This document shows positions 20,741 through 32,000 of a stretch of 64,000 nt of DNA, in pieces. How positions within the stretch are numbered: position 1 is the stretch's first letter; the number at the start of each line of letters is the position of its first letter. The DNA lies in the NCBI RefSeq assembly GCF_000143415.4, contig NW_003314261.1, positions 3,464,880-3,528,879 of the forward strand. The letters are read 5' to 3'. The stretch is from Selaginella moellendorffii. Lineage: Eukaryota; Streptophyta; Lycopodiopsida; Selaginellales; Selaginellaceae. Made by a program: the position numbers and the translations under genes. A model generated the notes under the pieces. That model was not told the origin of the DNA and searched no databases. It worked only from the letters and a program-made list of their open reading frames with translations.

Positions 20741-23387
20741 ATGTCTCACCCCAGCCCAGCGTTGCTCGTCGGGCATTGTCCATGGTAAGCTTCAAATGGT
20801 TTCTTTTTTTCCTAGCTTCGAGTTTTCTCTTCGTAGGTGCAATAGAAAGGACTCGAGTGTGACCGTCGGGATTGCAAACTATAGATGGCGGATCCACAAG
20901 GTATGAAAGCTTCGCCTTTCATCTTTCTTTCGTGGCCATCCCTTGTTGAAGTTGTGATTTTTATTTCCTCTTACGTTGCCATGCAGTGCTTGCTCGTCCG
21001 CCGGAGCTCTTACTTCGAGCGCGTGCTAGACACGATCGAACAAGACGAGCATTTGCTACCGCCGGGCTTCCCAGGCGGCGCCGCGGCGCTGGATGCGGTG
21101 GTGAGCTTCTGCTTCGACTCGCGAGTGCCGGTGATGAGGCCCTGGAACGTCGCTGCGCTGCGGTGTGCCGCCGAGTTCCTTGGCATGGACGAGCGGCGCA
21201 GCACGTCAAACTTGAGCAGCAAAGCCGACTCCTACCTCGTCCGCGTCGTGCTGCGAAGCTGGCCTCACACGCTGCTCGTCCTCGCCGACTGCTACAACGC
21301 GTTGCTTCCGCTGGCCGAGGAGCTGGGAATCGTCGGAAACTGCTTAGAGGCTCTTGCGACGATGATCGTCACCACCATCGGCAGCAGCAACACCAGTGAT
21401 GGTGGCGACGATGATAGGACTTGGTGGCTGGAGGATATAGTGCGAATGCCACCTGTTTTCTTCGGGAGGATGGTGAGATGCTTGAGAAGCAAAGGAGTCT
21501 GCGAGAGGTTCGTTGGCGAGCTCATTGTCAAGTGGACGGAGATGTGGCTCTTTAGCAGCAGCAGTAACACCAGCGGCGAGAACGACGACAAGAATGACCA
21601 GCCGCTAACTCTCACCAAGTCGCCTTCGACGGTTTCATCGCTAACGTCCTCGCTCGATGGTGTGGCAGCTGATCCGGATTGTGCTGAACGGTGCTTGGAT
21701 TTTGCGCTGGAGAGGATAGTTTCCAACGACGATGGCATGGAACTGGCGAGCTCGAGGACGTGCTCGTATTCTTCGTCCTGCGAGCGGGATCACGAGGAAG
21801 ATTCGAGGGTGAACGTATCTCCGGATCTCCAACTTAGCTGCAAGCCGAGAGTAAGTCACACGAGCTCGCCGGCTGGGAGTACTACGGCCTTAGAGAAGCT
21901 GGAACTTTTGGAAGCCTTGGCTGGGATACTTCCTTACGAGCGGACAGCACTTCCGGTCAGCTTCCTCTTTCTGCTCCTCCGGTATGCCTTTGCGATGGAT
22001 GCGAGCTCCGAATGCAAGTCTCAGATCGAAACGAGGATCTCCCTGCAGCTGGAGAATGCTACACTCGACGACTTTCTACTGCCGTTCAAGTCGCCCACGA
22101 AAGAGAACTGTGAGAGGAACTTGGAGCTGGACAGCATGAAGGCGATCGTAGCTCGGTTTCTCACTCAGCAGCAGCGTAACATTCTGAGCGCCAACAGTGA
22201 GCACCTGCTTCTCTGCCGCGGCTCGAGTGGTTCTCCGAATGCTATCCAGCAGCAGCAAACGGTGAGCTCGGTCGCACAGGTTTGGGACCAGTATCTCTCG
22301 GAGATTGCATGCGACGGGAAGATCTCTCCTCAGAAGTTCTCCGAGCTGGTGGAAGTTGTCCCTGCCTATGCTCGCGCCAACCACGATCAACTTTACAAGG
22401 CTATTCATATGTTCTTAAAGGTATGCTCGTGTTTTCTTGGTCGACTTCGTTGTTTCATGGGGTTTTCGTTTACAGGCACACGTTGATGCGTCCCAGCATG
22501 AACGAGCAGCAGTCTGCCGAGCTCTAAACTGCCTGAAGCTGTCACAGGAATCGTGCATTCAGGCCGTCCAGAACGAGCTGATGCCACTCCGGACTATAAT
22601 CCAAGCTATGTTTATGCAGCAGCTCCAGACCCGCAATGCTATCAACAGTCACCTGCGACCAGGGGGAGGATTACACCGCAGCCCCTCTCCAATCCCGCAG
22701 CAGCAGCAGCAAATGCGACTTAACCATTTTTCCGAAAAGGTTGTCATCGAAGGCCTCTTAGAGACCAACACGAGGCTGCAGGGCCTGGAAGAAGCGATGG
22801 CTCAGATGAGGAAGAGCTTGAGCGAGTCGTCGGCAACTAGGCTGAGTGACTTATTCGCTTGCAACGACAAAGAGGTGGTGAAAAACACCCGCAACGATCA
22901 ACACCAGGTCCAGGACAACGCAAGCAGCTGTAGGAGCAGCAGCGCGAGTAGTTCGCAGCGATCGCAAAAGAGCAGCAGTAGCAGCAGCAGCAAGAACTGG
23001 AAGAGGAAGTTCTTCCAGAGGCTCACAGGCCCCAGAGGTGGCGGCGGTGGCAGTAGCAAGGGAGTTGCCAGAGTCGCGCGAGTGTTCCAAAAGATGGGAA
23101 TTTGCCAAGCTGCCAGTAGGAGCTTTCCGGCCAGCAGCTTCACCGAGCTGCCGTACTGCGCATCAGGTGGAGCTCCAGCGCCACCGTCGACGCCGACCGG
23201 CTGCATTCCCATTCCTCCGCTGGACACACAAGAGAACAGCACCGCCACCAAAAACTCGAACTCTCCGGCGGTGATGAAGCAGCAAAAGAAGTCGAGCTGG
23301 GACGATGGCGAGCTGATGAAGCAACGGCACCAGCGTCACCAGCAACACCACCACAAGAAGCACTCGAGGCAGCACTCGGTTGCTTGA
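20741..23387 (+). CDS. NPH3/RPT2-like BTB protein
   Basis: Four exons: 20741-20784, 20837-20900, 20987-22420 and 22476-23387; 817 residues. The BTB fold begins in exon 2 (SVTVGIANYRWRIHK) and continues as CLLVRRSSYFERVL. The NPH3 domain follows, with CYNALLPLAEELGIV, WWLEDIVRMPPVFFGRMV, LELLEALAGILP and, across the last intron, YKAIHMFLK then AHVDASQHERAAVCRALNCL. The C-terminal 200 residues are low complexity, with a coiled-coil-like LLETNTRLQGLEEAMAQMRK and Gln-, Ser- and His-rich runs. Family members are adaptors of CUL3 ubiquitin ligases in phototropin or auxin-related signalling at the plasma membrane. A different ATG at 20885 reads into the same frame but would replace the BTB start with intron sequence; I reject it. 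The first exon start is less certain. Confidence 0.88.
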
Positions 23388-23737
23388 CTCCACACACAGG
23401 TACTTCTTTTACTTTTACTTTCTTCTCTTCTAAAGTTTTAGATCACAGGACCAAAGTCGACCATAACTTCCGGCAGGTATAAAATAAAAGTTTTTCCTTT
23501 ATTGTTTTCCGAACATTGTGTTTTCATCTCAGGGTATTGGATGTTTCTTGAACCATTTCGTCAAGTTTCTTTTGGTTCTCTCGTCTTTTATATGGTTAGC
23601 TTGCTTTTGCTTTTCTTTCACTGACAAGGCTCCCGTGCTCGATCACGAAAAGCCTTCCAGAATCCGGAGCATCAAACTTTTATATGTTCAACCAGGCTGT
23701 GAAACACCTCGTACGTTGCCGTTCTTCACTTGTAGCT
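23388..23737. other. Gap between the NPH3-like and LTPG genes
   Basis: A 350-bp T-rich stretch with several GT..AG-like words; it most likely holds the NPH3-like 3' UTR and the LTPG promoter/leader. An ATG at 23684 is in frame with the LTPG start at 23738 but would put charged residues ahead of the signal peptide. Nothing else was recognised. Confidence 0.35.
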
Positions 23738-24210
23738 ATGCTTCCTGTTCGCTCTCTTCTGATCTTTCTCGTCTTGCTTGGAGCAGTATGGTTGATAGAG
23801 GCGGAGATCCAAGAGCCGTGCAAGAGCAAGCTCCTCACTCTCCAGTCGTGCTTGCCTTACGTCACGGGCAAGGCCAGCAGTCCCACCTCGGACTGTTGCG
23901 GCGCCCTCAAGACTATCCGAGCTGGCGACCCGGTTTGTCTGTGCGAGCTCATCAGCGATGGAGGCTCTTCCTACGTCTCGGGCCTCAACATCACCACTTT
24001 GCTCGCTCTACCGGTGATTTGCAGTGTGGATGCCGATGCTTCCAAATGCCCAGGTATCGATCGATCGTAAAAATCACCCAGGAATCTTATGCATTGCTTT
24101 CTATTTCTCCAGAGTTGCTGAATGGAGCTCCACCACCAAAAAGTAGCTCTTCGCAAACCATGGTTGTCGCTAGAACGACATGGATACTACTAGTGTCCTT
24201 GTTCGTTTAG
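23738..24210 (+). CDS. GPI-anchored non-specific lipid transfer protein (LTPG type)
   Basis: Two exons, 23738-24053 and 24113-24210; 137 residues. A signal peptide (LPVRSLLIFLVLLGAVWLIEA) is followed by the eight-cysteine motif of plant lipid transfer proteins in order: C (QEPC), C (LQSC), CC (SDCCGAL), C-L-C (VCLCELI), C (VICS) and C (SKCP). A hydrophilic Pro/Ser linker (APPPKSSSS) and a hydrophobic tail (WILLVSLFV) at the very end predict GPI anchoring. Such proteins bind acyl lipids at the outer face of the plasma membrane or wall. The phase G|AG join restores P-E-L. It converges on the S13 gene, with the two stops 56 bp apart. Confidence 0.9.
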
Positions 24211-24266
24211 AAGAAGTTGTGTCAACGTGAACTCTTTGAGCTGATGAAAAAAAAAAAACTTTCGTT

Positions 24267-24638
24267 TCATCTCAGGATCTTCTTGAGCTTCTCGAGCTCG
24301 GTGATCCGCGCGGACATGGCGTTTGTGTGCGTGCGCTGGCCCCGGAGCGGCAAGCCCACCGTGTGGCGGTAGCCGCGGTACGAGCCGATGCTAATGAGCC
24401 GCTTGATATCCATCTGGACGGACAGCGCCAGCTCCTTCTCCACCAAGTGGTTCTCGTGGATGTAGTTCATCATCCGGTTGAAGAGCTCGTCCGGGACGCT
24501 GTTCATCTTGACATCGTCACCGATGCCAAACACCGCGCAGATCTCCGCGGCTTTCCTCCTGCCCACGCCGTAGATCCTCGGCAGCGCAAACTTGACTGCC
24601 TTGTTCATCTTGCGGAGGTCCGCATACGAGGTGGACAT
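24267..24638 (-). CDS. Organellar ribosomal protein S13 (uS13), nuclear gene
   Basis: A single exon of 123 codons. Motifs of bacterial/organellar S13 are clear: RIYGVGRRKAAEIC near residue 20, the helix with NHLVEKELALSVQMDIKRLI, then SIGSYRGYRHTVGLPLRGQR and THTNA. The cytosolic homologue is longer and different. There is only a 12-20 residue extension before the core, with no strong presequence, so it is either imported with an internal signal or resembles mitochondrial S13. A likely 5' UTR intron runs from about 24819 to 24662 (GTGAGAGC..CTTCCAG); the frame upstream has no other ATG before a stop. It is a structural protein of the small subunit at the head, contacting tRNA. Confidence 0.88.
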   Translation of the reverse strand: MSTSYADLRKMNKAVKFALPRIYGVGRRKAAEICAVFGIGDDVKMNSVPDELFNRMMNYIHENHLVEKELALSVQMDIKRLISIGSYRGYRHTVGLPLRGQRTHTNAMSARITELEKLKKILR

Positions 24639-24928
24639 GGTTTTTCTTCCGGATGATCCTCCTGGAAGGAGATTGGAAAGACAAAATTACAACCCAAGCA
24701 TAGAAACGATCTAGTCTTCAGCAGTAAACATCGCAATGCTCGAAAGTTCTAAGAAACAAAGAAGGAGCTCCTAGAATCCAAGACCCATAGCTAGAAACTT
24801 GAGAAATACAAGCTCTCACCTGGGTCTACTCCCCGAAGCCCTAAAAGTATGCTCTATGAAATGGGTAAAAGACTATAAGGATATTTTTGGCATATTCGAA
24901 AATTCAAAAAAAGAGCAAGCGATATGGA
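24639..24928. other. S13 leader and CSN5 3' flank
   Basis: A 290-bp gap. On the minus strand CCCAG|GTGAGAG (near 24820) and CTTCCAG|GAGG (near 24662) suggest a leader intron for the S13 gene. The left part must also contain the start of S13 transcription, while the CSN5 stop is at 24929-24931, so the two transcription units are head-to-tail. Confidence 0.35.
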
Positions 24929-26520
24929 TCAAGCTTCGGCCATTGGCTCCGGGCCAGACGAGTCGAACGATGGCGCCGTCGCCACTGGTGTCACCGAGTT
25001 AAACAAGATGTCCTTGATCACCTGGAAGAGGAACGCAAGAAAGTTGAGCATAGAAATCCAGAGTTTTGTGTAAGTGGGCTTCGTCCTACCTGAGACATCA
25101 ACCCGTGAACTTGCTCGACGGTGATCTTCGAGCTGTCCTTGGTGATCTTGGCGAGCTGGGATTCCTCCTGGTAAAAGCACACATAGATTGTCGATTCTAG
25201 TCTCTTCTTAGTCTCGACGAACAAACTCACCTCTTTCTTTTTCTGTGAAGGCATGAAAAAGCCTCCCATTCGACCAGAGTGAGCCAGTTGCGTTTCAGTC
25301 TGCTCTAGCTTCTCCGCTGCATGAGTAGAACTCGTTGAGAAAAGATAAAACGAAAGTAAGACTACTTGCCAAGGTCAGAGATCTGTCCGGCCACATAGTC
25401 TCGACTGCCCAAAAGTGGCGACGAAGAGAGAGTGTTCAGCCAGTATTTGTTCCACAGCAAGTCCAGCAAGTGTGAGTCCAATGAAGACTTGAAATACGTG
25501 ATGTCCAGAGGGTAGTACTGCACCAACAAAAGAAAAACGAATCAGTGTTGTTGCGACTCAGACATAGAAGAAACAAAGATTATACCTGTTTGCAGTGGAC
25601 GCCGAAATCCTCGATCTTGTTCAGAGGAATGGTCTGGTACTCGGACGCCGGCTCGTCCGGAGGCTTGTATCCCTGAGGATAAGTCCTAAACGCACCAATC
25701 TCCACTTTACCAGCCGAGACAGTCCTTGTGGGATCGATGACAACAGCCAGGAACGGCTCCTGGTACTGCTGGTTGAGAACTTGCGTGGTGACATCAATGC
25801 CAGAGAGCCAGCAGCCATAGCCAGGATGCGAGTGGTACCAGCCAACAACATTCTCCAGTCTCCCAATCTGTGAAGAAGAAGGCGGTCAGAACCTAGAAAA
25901 GAAACCAAAGAAACCACCTAGAAGAGATGGCGGCAGGATCTAGAAGCTAGAACTCACAAAAAGAACTTCTGAAAATGAGAAGAACTATCTAAGGACACAA
26001 GAAAGAACAAGAAGAACTAGAAAGAACAGCTCAGCTAAACGAAAGAGAAAAAAGGATCTAACGTGAGTACCTGCTTGTTGGTCTGTACGTAATCCACCAT
26101 GTACTCGTAAGCATCGGCCTGGGCATTCACCCTCGTCTCGGTTCCCTCCACGGGAAGAGCAAAGGCGTCCATGACGATGAAAGTATCACCCTCGATCTTG
26201 CCTTGCATGATTCCCATCACCTCTAAGGTACCTCCAGACCTGGCGTGGACAACCATCTTGAGCAGCGCCAGGGCCGAGATCTTGACGTTCTTGAAGTAGT
26301 GAGGATCGCGAGTCCAGGGCTTTTGCTGCTGGATCGCGCTCTGCGCCGCCTCGTCGTAGGCGTAGATGCTATCGCAGCTATCCACCGCTGCGGCCGCCGG
26401 GGCCGAAGAGGACGTACCTAGGCGCGAAGGCGACGAAGACCCGGACGCGGCGTGCTCCATGGGGACGATGTTGTTCTCCAGCTCCCAGCTCTGCCTCGCG
26501 ATCGAAGAGGACGCATCCAT
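24929..26520 (-). CDS. CSN5: COP9 signalosome subunit 5 (JAMM deneddylase)
   Basis: Six exons: 26071-26520, 25586-25867, 25370-25517, 25231-25316, 25090-25167 and 24929-25021; 378 residues. The MPN+/JAMM metalloprotease centre is complete: the catalytic Glu in [12 protein letters not shown], then [19 protein letters not shown] and D, which supply the two zinc histidines and aspartate. The flanking sequence ([53 protein letters not shown]) is nearly that of angiosperm CSN5. CSN5 removes NEDD8 from cullins in the nucleus and cytosol. The third intron (25317-25369) begins with GC (TTG|GCAAGT) and is the only splice that gives D-L-A-E-K-L. An in-frame ATG at 26559 would add 13 residues ([13 protein letters not shown]); the 26520 start matches homologues better. 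Confidence 0.96.
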
Positions 26521-27903
26521 TGCCTCGCGCTGCTCGGATTTCTTCTTCCTCTTGCTCATGTGAAGGAGGAGAGAAAACCCATTAGGGCTTACTAGAAGCA
26601 GAGTGATTCTCAAGTATATTCTCAAGCATCCTTTAGATTAAACTTTAGGGTTCTAGTTTTTCAAAAAATGCCTCAAACTAAATTAAAACTATTTCATATT
26701 AATTAAAAAAATATAAAAATAAGCTTCACAAAATACAATTTCAGTATCAAATTTTCATTCGAATTAGTTTGAGTTTAGTAGTATTGGAATCAATCTTAAT
26801 ATTAAAACTAGTTTCAATAGTAACTTTTTAACTTTTTCAATTGAATTATGTAAATTCATTGAGGCTTACCAATATATATTTATTGCATGTGTATAAAATA
26901 AATTTAATTTTTCTAACATGTAAAAATTGATGTGTGATAATTATATACATTTCACAATTTTTATGTCATATTTCATTATGGTTTCAAATGTTTTATTCTA
27001 TGCTAAATTTTTAGCTCTGAAATTTTTTAATAATAATTATTAATTTTTAACAAAAAACAAAATGTTATAAGGTTTTTTTTATATAGGATATTTTGTAAAT
27101 TTTTAAAACTTTAATTAAATATTAATTTAAACATTAACAAACTAGGCGTTATCATAAAAAAAAGTCACTCTCAAAGATATTCTTCTTCAAGCATTTTAGG
27201 AATTTTGAGAATCTCACCAAGATCATTTACCTTTAATAAAATTAATACTTCTACTTTATATATAGATGCAATATCTTAATAGCACATTCGCATTAAGTAT
27301 TATATAAAGTTAAAATAATTTTTAAAAATTAAGTAATTTTATAATATATTCACTAAACAACCTATATATAGTGAAATAAAAGTAAATTAAAATGTTATTA
27401 TACAATATAATTACTCCTCAATAGTTATATTATCACCCAATACATAGGTATAACCTTCTTTAATCACACTAGCTTTTCCTTGGCTAAATTAGCTATATTA
27501 AAGTCTTCCTCTTATTCTTGACAATGTAATTAAACATCCTTTCCAACAAATCTTACATATACAATTAAAGAAATACTATGACAACTCAAAACAAACATTT
27601 TGCAAAATTGATACTTGAATTTATGAATTTAAACTTCAAAATTTTTAAATATATAGTTTTCCTTTAAACTTCAAAGAGATATGAATACTCATATAAATAT
27701 TTTTTCTCATTATAAAATATAGATTTAACTAACTCATAAATAATATATACTAAAATAAATATTAGAGTAGGGTTAAAATAAATTTTCTAATGAATATTTC
27801 ATTTGAAGCAGCAAGGGAGTTGTATGATATATAAAACATTTTAACAAATTAAAAAAACATAATTTAGAATAATTAATCTATAAATATTTTGAAAAATTAA
27901 TTA
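26521..27903. other. AT-rich intergenic region left of the retroelement cluster
   Basis: From 26640 the DNA is extremely AT-rich, with no gene and no recognisable repeat unit. The first 120 bp hold the CSN5 leader and promoter. The sharp change from genic to AT-rich DNA and then into the retroelement block at 27904 suggests old decayed insertions. Confidence 0.5.
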
Positions 27904-27928
27904 TGTGAGGGCCAAGTGTATGGCTACG
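27904..27928 (+). repeat. 25-bp stub of the family F 5' LTR
   Basis: The 25 bases from TGTGAGGGCCAAGTG to GGCTACG are identical to the first 25 bases of the LTR at 49550. The match stops exactly where LTR A begins with TGTAAG. The bases directly before the stub (AATTA) are not found after the 3' LTR. Confidence 0.75.
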
Positions 27929-29037
27929 TGTAAGGAACCGACTCCCCAAGGTGTCGTAGGCTAAAGGATCCTCGAAAGCATAACCGAAATGACAAAGAGT
28001 TCATCGGATAGGACCGAGTCGAAGATCGAGTCGAAGACCAACTCTGAGACCAAGTTCGAGATAGAGTCCGGAATCAAGTCCGAGGCCGAATTGGAGACCG
28101 AGTTCAAGACCGAGTTTGAGACAAAGTCCGAGATCCAAATCGGGTCCGAGGTCGAGTTCGAAGTCAAGTCCGAGATCGAGTCCGAGGCCGAGTTCGAAGT
28201 CGGGTCCGAGATCGAGTCCGAGATCGAATTCTAGACTAAGTCCAAATACTAATATGGGTCAAGGGGTAAAAGCCCAAAGCGTGCATCTCCCGGGGGGGGG
28301 GGGGGGGGGGGGCTGCAGGGGGTTCCAAAAGTATAGTAGGGATAGTGAGGTCTAGGAACCAGTCTTGAAGGAATTCTTCAGTGGTGCTTCCAAACTGACT
28401 TAAGGTTGAGACTAGGGCCAAGGTGCCTTAGGTGGGAGTGAGCATGGGCTTGGGTGGTGCCGGAGGGGCCACCCAGGGAAGTGCTCAAGAGCAGCTCCCA
28501 CTCCGGAAAGGGAAACCAACTACGGTGCTCCCGGCTCATGTGGAGTGGTGCCCCACTTGAGTACTTTGTGGCTTATTGGTCCTCGCCCTTCCTAGGGGCT
28601 TGGGCCTTCCCTTCAGGATGGAAGTGGGGGGGTAAAGGTACCCATACCAGGCCGTTAGGCCATAGTGTTTTGCCCCGATGTCCTGAAGCAAGCGTTGCAC
28701 CCAAGGCTTGGGATTTAGAGGGTCCCATGATCAAGTCTTGTTGTACCAAGGGGTGTTAGGAACATGGAGGCTTGGTGTGCTTGGCTACTTGTGCCTACGG
28801 GGAGTGTAACCAAACCTTAAGTCCAGTCTAACACTGGGAGGGGGATTAGGAAAGATTTGGGAATCCGTGGATGGATGGGTAACGCTCTGTTGCTCATGTA
28901 GTGAGTACCTGAAACCAAGTAGGAGCTAGTACAATAGGCGGGAACCTTGGCAAGGGAACTTAGCACAAGCCAAGGCAGTGTTGGTTGGATAGACGAGGTA
29001 AGCTGGCAAATTGGAAAGGAAAAATTTGTGGCTTACA
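27929..29037 (+). repeat. LTR A (5' LTR of element A)
   Basis: This 1109-bp LTR has perfect 6-bp inverted ends, TGTAAG and CTTACA. It contains a hexamer-based array (about 28014-28235), the shared LTR core AAAGCCCAAAGCG ... GGTTCCAAAAGTATAGTAGG (28264-28346) and a run of 21 G at 28292-28312. It is followed by a weak primer-binding site and then gag. The matching 3' LTR is missing. Confidence 0.8.
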
Positions 29038-29040
29038 ATT

Positions 29041-29055
29041 TGGTATGGGAACCTC
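29041..29055 (+). promoter_or_regulatory. Degenerate primer-binding site of element A
   Basis: TGGTATGGGAACCTC begins 3 bases after LTR A and resembles the TGGTATCAGAG site complementary to initiator tRNA-Met, as used by element C. Several mismatches suggest mutation. Confidence 0.55.
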
Positions 29056-29096
29056 TTCCTCAGTTCTAGCGAAGGATAGAGGCGGATTGTTGGGAG

Positions 29097-32000
29097 ATGG
29101 CAAAGGCAGGGTGTAAGCGAACCCAGGCGGAGACGGAACCTCCGCCAGAGCTGGAGCCTCCGGTCGAACAAGAGGCTATGGATGAGGAATCCTTGCATGA
29201 GGAGAACTCCAGTGAAGAAACTTCCAAACAGGAGTCCGGTGGCGAGGTTCGGTTGTCCAAGGCTCGATTGGACGTTCTAGAAGGTCAATTGGCACAGACC
29301 AATGCCCTGCTAGAGACTCTCCTACGCAAGCTAAAGCGTGACGAGAAGCGGAAGAAAAAGAGAAAGACTGCGGATGCTGGCAGTGTAGAAGGTGCGGACC
29401 CTTTGGCAGGGACTGAGGCAAAACCAGACAAGGTTGAACAAACCGAAGTGGAATCAGTCCTTCAAGTAGTTTCCAAGTACAAACCAAAGCCCCCACCGGT
29501 CTTCAAGGGAGTGAATGACTATAAGGTGGTGGAGGATTGGTTTTACGATATGGAGGACTACTTCCGAGCGTTGCGGTTACTGAGCTCGGAGAAGGTCCCA
29601 TGTGCAAAACCATACTTAGCAGATAATGCCAAGTCTTGGTGGAGAATGACAAAGGCCAACAAAGGACCGGTGGCCACTTGGGAAATGATGAAGGTGAGGA
29701 TCCGCGCGACTTATATTCCTCCAAATGCTACTCTGCATCTAAGGGACGAGTTGAGTAGGCTGAAGCAGAACGGAACCATTCAAGAATATATGAATGGGTT
29801 TGTGGCAAAGAGGATACTTGTCATGGACATAGGGGATATGGATGCGTTCCATGCCTTCATATCAGGTTTGCAAATCTGGGCTCGCGGTGAGGTGATGCGT
29901 TGGAACCCAACCAACTACAAGGAAGCAGCTGATGCGACCATCAAGGTGCATTTCAACGATAATGTGAGACACAAAATCCCTAGGCCCCAAAGTGGAGCCG
30001 AAAGGGTGCCACGTGGTAGTGGCCGAAGCAAAAGCCAAACGAGCGTAACACGTTTGGACTAAAAGGCTCCGACTTGAAAGGTCGAGAGCAAGAGTGGAAC
30101 TCCCAATGGAGTGCTCAAGGAATGAGCATGAAGCGGGCAATAAGCGAGGCCTCAAAAAGGGACCCAAAAGGACCAACACATCACTCGAGATGGAGTCCGA
30201 GATGGACCGAGATGGAGTCCGAGATGGACCCGAGATGGAGTCCGAGATGGACCTGAGACGGAGACCAAGATGGAGTCCGAGATGGAGTCCGAGATGGAGT
30301 CCAAGATGGACCCGAGATGGAGTCTGAGATGGACCCGAGATGGAGTCCGAGATGGAGTCTGAGATGGACCGAGACAGAGCCCGAGAATGGAGTCCGAGAT
30401 GGACCTGAGATGGAGTCCGAGATGGACCGAGACAGAGCCCGAGAATGGAGTCTGAGATGGACCCGAGATGGAGTCCGAGAAGGACCTGAGATGGAGTCCG
30501 AGGTCGAGACCGAGACCGGGACGGAGACCGAGATCGAGACTGAGACCGGGACTGAGACCGAGATCGAGACCGAGACCGGGACCGAGACCGAGATCGAGAC
30601 CAAGACCGGGACCGAGACCGAGGCCGAGGTCGAGCCTGAGTCCGAGTCCGAGTCCGAGTCTGAATCCGAGTCCGAGTCCGAGTCCGAGTCTGAGTCTGAG
30701 AGGGTGAAAGCCCAAAGCGTTCGTCTCCCAAACCCTGGGGGGTTTGGTGAGCTCCAAAAGTATAGTGAGGGGGAGGACTGCAGTGGAGCCAGTTTGGCTA
30801 GGAAAGGCCAGTTTGGCCCAGGAAGGCCAGACCCAGTGTTGGGTGATGAACTGACCACTGGGAAGTCCAAGACTAGAGTGAATACGGACTGACAAGCGGG
30901 GTAGCTTGGTGAAGTATTCAAGAGTCGACTCTAGTTCCCCCGGGAGATCGACTGGCCGATGCTCCTAATCCAAGTGTGGGTGGCACTACCTACTTGGATA
31001 CCATGCATGGCTCAACGGAACCTCGCTCTAAGCCCATGGCTAGAGCACCTAAAGGCAGAAGGTGGGGAGAGTACCCACGGGGCTCGCATAGGCCCACGGT
31101 ATTCCAAAATGTTGTCCAGGAGTCCCAAATGGGGGGAAAGGAGGAGGAGCAGTCCTCTAGACTAAGGATACAGTCACATGGTGAGGAAGTCCCAAAGGAC
31201 CATGGGACTTAGTGGTCGGGCCTGTGGGCCTTGATCTAGTGGCAGTGTCGGCAAACATGGCCATAGACAGAAAAGAGACTTGGTAGGAACTGACAAAGGG
31301 ATATTGGGGAAGGCTATTCCCCATGTTTGTGGGCATCCTAAGGATGCTAAGGAGTGGATCTTGGATGACCACTCATGGACAGATGGCCCAGTCTTGGAGA
31401 GACGGAAATGTGATGCAAGTGGTATTAGACCACTAGTGCGGCAAAGGTGAATGGATATGGCCTTAGCGTAACGGGCCAATATGTCAGTGGTACCTTTGGG
31501 TGTCGGTCTTGGGACTGGACACATGGAGCACTTGGACCAAGTGCAAGAAATGAGTGGCATGGATGCCATTCTCGGGACTAGCAGGTCCCAAGTCTTGAAT
31601 TGGACTTAAGGAGGTTGTGAATGGGACTCCTCCAAGTGGTCAGAGGTGTGGTTAAGTGACTAAAGTAGAATGGAAAAATTAGTCGCTTACAGATAACCTA
31701 CGAAAGGGGAACACGATGGGGTCGGGGCCCATGTTTAGCAAAGGGGCTAAACCAAGGGGAACGTATAGCAAAGGGAAATTCAAGAAGAGTTTTTCTAAGA
31801 ATGAGTCCTCGGGGTTTCAGAAAGGCAAATCCAGTGGCCAGCGAGTGAGTACATAGGGGAGTCAAGCAAAAAGAGACAAACCCGCGGATAAGAAGGTCAA
31901 GTCGTATAGCAGTGTGGGAAACAACGTATGCTACAACTGCGGTGAGGCGGGACACTTTTCGAGGGAATGTCCTTACCCGAAGAAGGCTAGAGCCAATATG

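Noticed and set aside
20885..20986. ATG at 20885 as the start of the NPH3-like protein
   Set aside because: It reads through intron 20901-20986 and removes the BTB start; splicing 20784/20837 and 20900/20987 restores it.
26521..26559. Upstream CSN5 start at 26559
   Set aside because: It adds a basic 13-residue extension not found in CSN5 proteins; the 26520 start matches the family. It stays possible.
27961..28759. Open frames in LTR A, including an acidic repeat frame and a 101-codon frame at 28454
   Set aside because: They lie inside a defined LTR and follow the array or chance; no start context or family features.
29963..30062. Gag C-terminus reading into VRHKIPRPQSG
   Set aside because: This part is LTR B1 read in frame by chance after the insertion point; the true gag continues at 31692.
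30152..30921. Long open frames on both strands (190-290 codons, rich in S/R/L/G or E/T/S)
   Set aside because: They come from the GAGTCC-type hexamer array of LTR B1; a 6-bp unit without stops leaves several frames open at once. No protein features.
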